From: JAKFWF01 sp031401535
GTDB taxonomy: Bacteria; Pseudomonadota; Alphaproteobacteria; Rhizobiales; Hyphomicrobiaceae
Assembly (NCBI GenBank): GCA_031401535.1
Contig: JANNRP010000356.1
Coordinates: 1 to 32,379, forward strand
DNA length: 32,379 nucleotides
Direction of reading: 5' to 3'
Shown here: in pieces, positions 31,343-32,379 of the stretch
How positions within the stretch are numbered: position 1 is the first letter of the stretch
How the letters are laid out: each line of letters begins with the position of its first letter
Notes under the pieces: model-generated
Database searches by the model: none
What the model saw: the letters and a program-made list of their open reading frames with translations, nothing else
Told to the model about the DNA's origin: nothing
Program-made: the position numbers and the translations under genes

Positions 31343-32379
31343 TTACAGCTCGCAGCACGCTTCCATCAGTTGCGTGAGTCGATCACTGTCTAGAGCACCT
31401 TTGCGGGCGATAGCGACGACTTGGCTTGATGTTGGCGGCGCACCATCGTCCGTCGTGACGACACTGCGCTTGCCGACCAGATGAAAGATTGCGCGTCGAG
31501 TGCTGCCACCACTTCGTACGCGCACTATGCCCTTGGCGCGCAATAGGCCTGTCGGTAATCGCTGGATCGCTGCGCGGAACGCATCGAGATTGATCGTCCG
31601 GTCGCTATTCCATGACCAGGCTTGGAATTCGTCGGCGTGGTTGTGGTGATGATGGATGCCATGTTCATCGTGCTCGTGATCATGGTGCGGATGGTGGTTA
31701 TGGCTGGTCTGTGGCGGATAACGGTTTTGATGCTTTTGATTGCTGTGCAGCTTTAATGCAGCATCGCTTGCGTCGAAACCAAACAGTATTTCATCGGGCA
31801 CGTGCGCGTACGTCGCCCGTATACGGCGTACGTGCGGCATGGGTCCCAATAGCGTTTCCTCGGTCGCCAAAATATCTGCGGCGCTGGCAATGTCGCATTT
31901 GTTGATGATCAACAGATCTGACGATCCCGCCTGATCGATGGCGAGTTCCGTCGACGAATAGTCAAGGCTGGGAAACTGGTCGGCATCGACGAGACAGAGT
32001 GTGGCATCCACCGCGAGGCGATCCTCGAACTCAGGTCGATCCAATATGTCGAGAATGGCCAGCGGGCGTGAGACGCCACTGGCCTCGATGATCAAACGGT
32101 CTGGTCGCGGCTGTGCCTGCAAAATTTGCTCGATTGCGTCGACGAGATCGTCGCGGATGCTGCAGCAGATGCAGCCATTGGCGAGCGAAACCTGATCGGC
32201 GCCGGTCTCGACGATCAGGTCGGCGTCGATATTGACGGCGCCGAAATCGTTGACCAGAACACCGAACTTTACTCCGTTTGGCGCTTCGAGGATTCGTTTC
32301 AGCAGTGTCGTCTTGCCAGCGCCGAGAAAGCCGCAGACAACGGTTACGGGAATGCGCGGAGTACGTTCAGTTGGTGTGT
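31343..32379 (-). CDS. CobW/COG0523 family GTPase with histidine-rich insert, 5' end outside the window
   Basis: COG0523 proteins are GTP-dependent metal chaperones or insertases, often for zinc. The visible 345 codons begin just before the Walker A motif GFLGAGKTTLL and contain VNDFGAVNIDADLI, the metal-binding CICC motif (in NGCICCSIRDDL), NKCD for guanine recognition and the C-terminal CobW_C domain. A striking insert at 31637-31747 has 15 histidines in 37 residues, including HHHH, typical of zinc-handling members. The start codon lies beyond 32379. Convergent with the ABC operon. Whether it supplies zinc to the nearby amidohydrolases is speculation; its own operon runs out of the window. 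No Zur box can be looked for here. Confidence 0.9.
   Translation of the reverse strand, partial: TPTERTPRIPVTVVCGFLGAGKTTLLKRILEAPNGVKFGVLVNDFGAVNIDADLIVETGADQVSLANGCICCSIRDDLVDAIEQILQAQPRPDRLIIEASGVSRPLAILDILDRPEFEDRLAVDATLCLVDADQFPSLDYSSTELAIDQAGSSDLLIINKCDIASAADILATEETLLGPMPHVRRIRATYAHVPDEILFGFDASDAALKLHSNQKHQNRYPPQTSHNHHPHHDHEHDEHGIHHHHNHADEFQAWSWNSDRTINLDAFRAAIQRLPTGLLRAKGIVRVRSGGSTRRAIFHLVGKRSVVTTDDGAPPTSSQVVAIARKGALDSDRLTQLMEACCEL

Noticed and set aside
1..32379. Mobile elements, prophage, CRISPR arrays, integrase-tRNA insertions
   Set aside because: No transposase, integrase, terminal repeats or regularly spaced repeats were seen; the tRNA-Glu gene has no second copy of its 3' end in the window.

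Overview
The window reads as chromosomal DNA of an alphaproteobacterium, most likely a member of the Hyphomicrobiales (Rhizobiales) or a close relative. The clues are an irr-type Fur regulator divergent from a fabA-fabB-fabI block, the miaB-phoH-ybeY-corC-lnt cluster followed by an XRE regulator and metK, a zinc-ribbon DinB, and a small bactofilin. No phage, insertion sequence, CRISPR array or integron is visible. Coding density is high and no gene-free stretch exceeds 300 bases.

Bases 1-8545 hold envelope and lipid housekeeping genes: the end of a DUF2177 membrane protein, an L,D-transpeptidase, msrA, a small membrane protein, then fabI, fabB and fabA on the minus strand. A divergent irr, a periplasmic SH3 protein and a D-2-hydroxyacid dehydrogenase follow.

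Bases 8690-19497 are the conserved core: miaB, phoH, ybeY, corC and lnt, of which the last four overlap by 1-4 bases; then an XRE regulator, metK with a strong terminator, trmB, a tRNA-Glu(UUC) gene, a bactofilin and dinB.

Bases 19551-31321 are accessory and catabolic: a gamma-glutamyltransferase-like enzyme, two paralogous COG1228 amidohydrolases, an aldo/keto reductase, a large alpha/beta hydrolase-domain protein, and a complete PotABCD-type ABC importer. The second amidohydrolase starts the transporter operon. The layout suggests uptake of an amide-, peptide- or amine-containing compound followed by cytosolic hydrolysis. The substrate is unknown, and no regulator gene lies inside the block. 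This is the most interesting part of the window.

The window ends in the 5'-truncated, histidine-rich CobW/COG0523 GTPase on the minus strand. All functional calls come from reading motifs and gene order; no database search was run.
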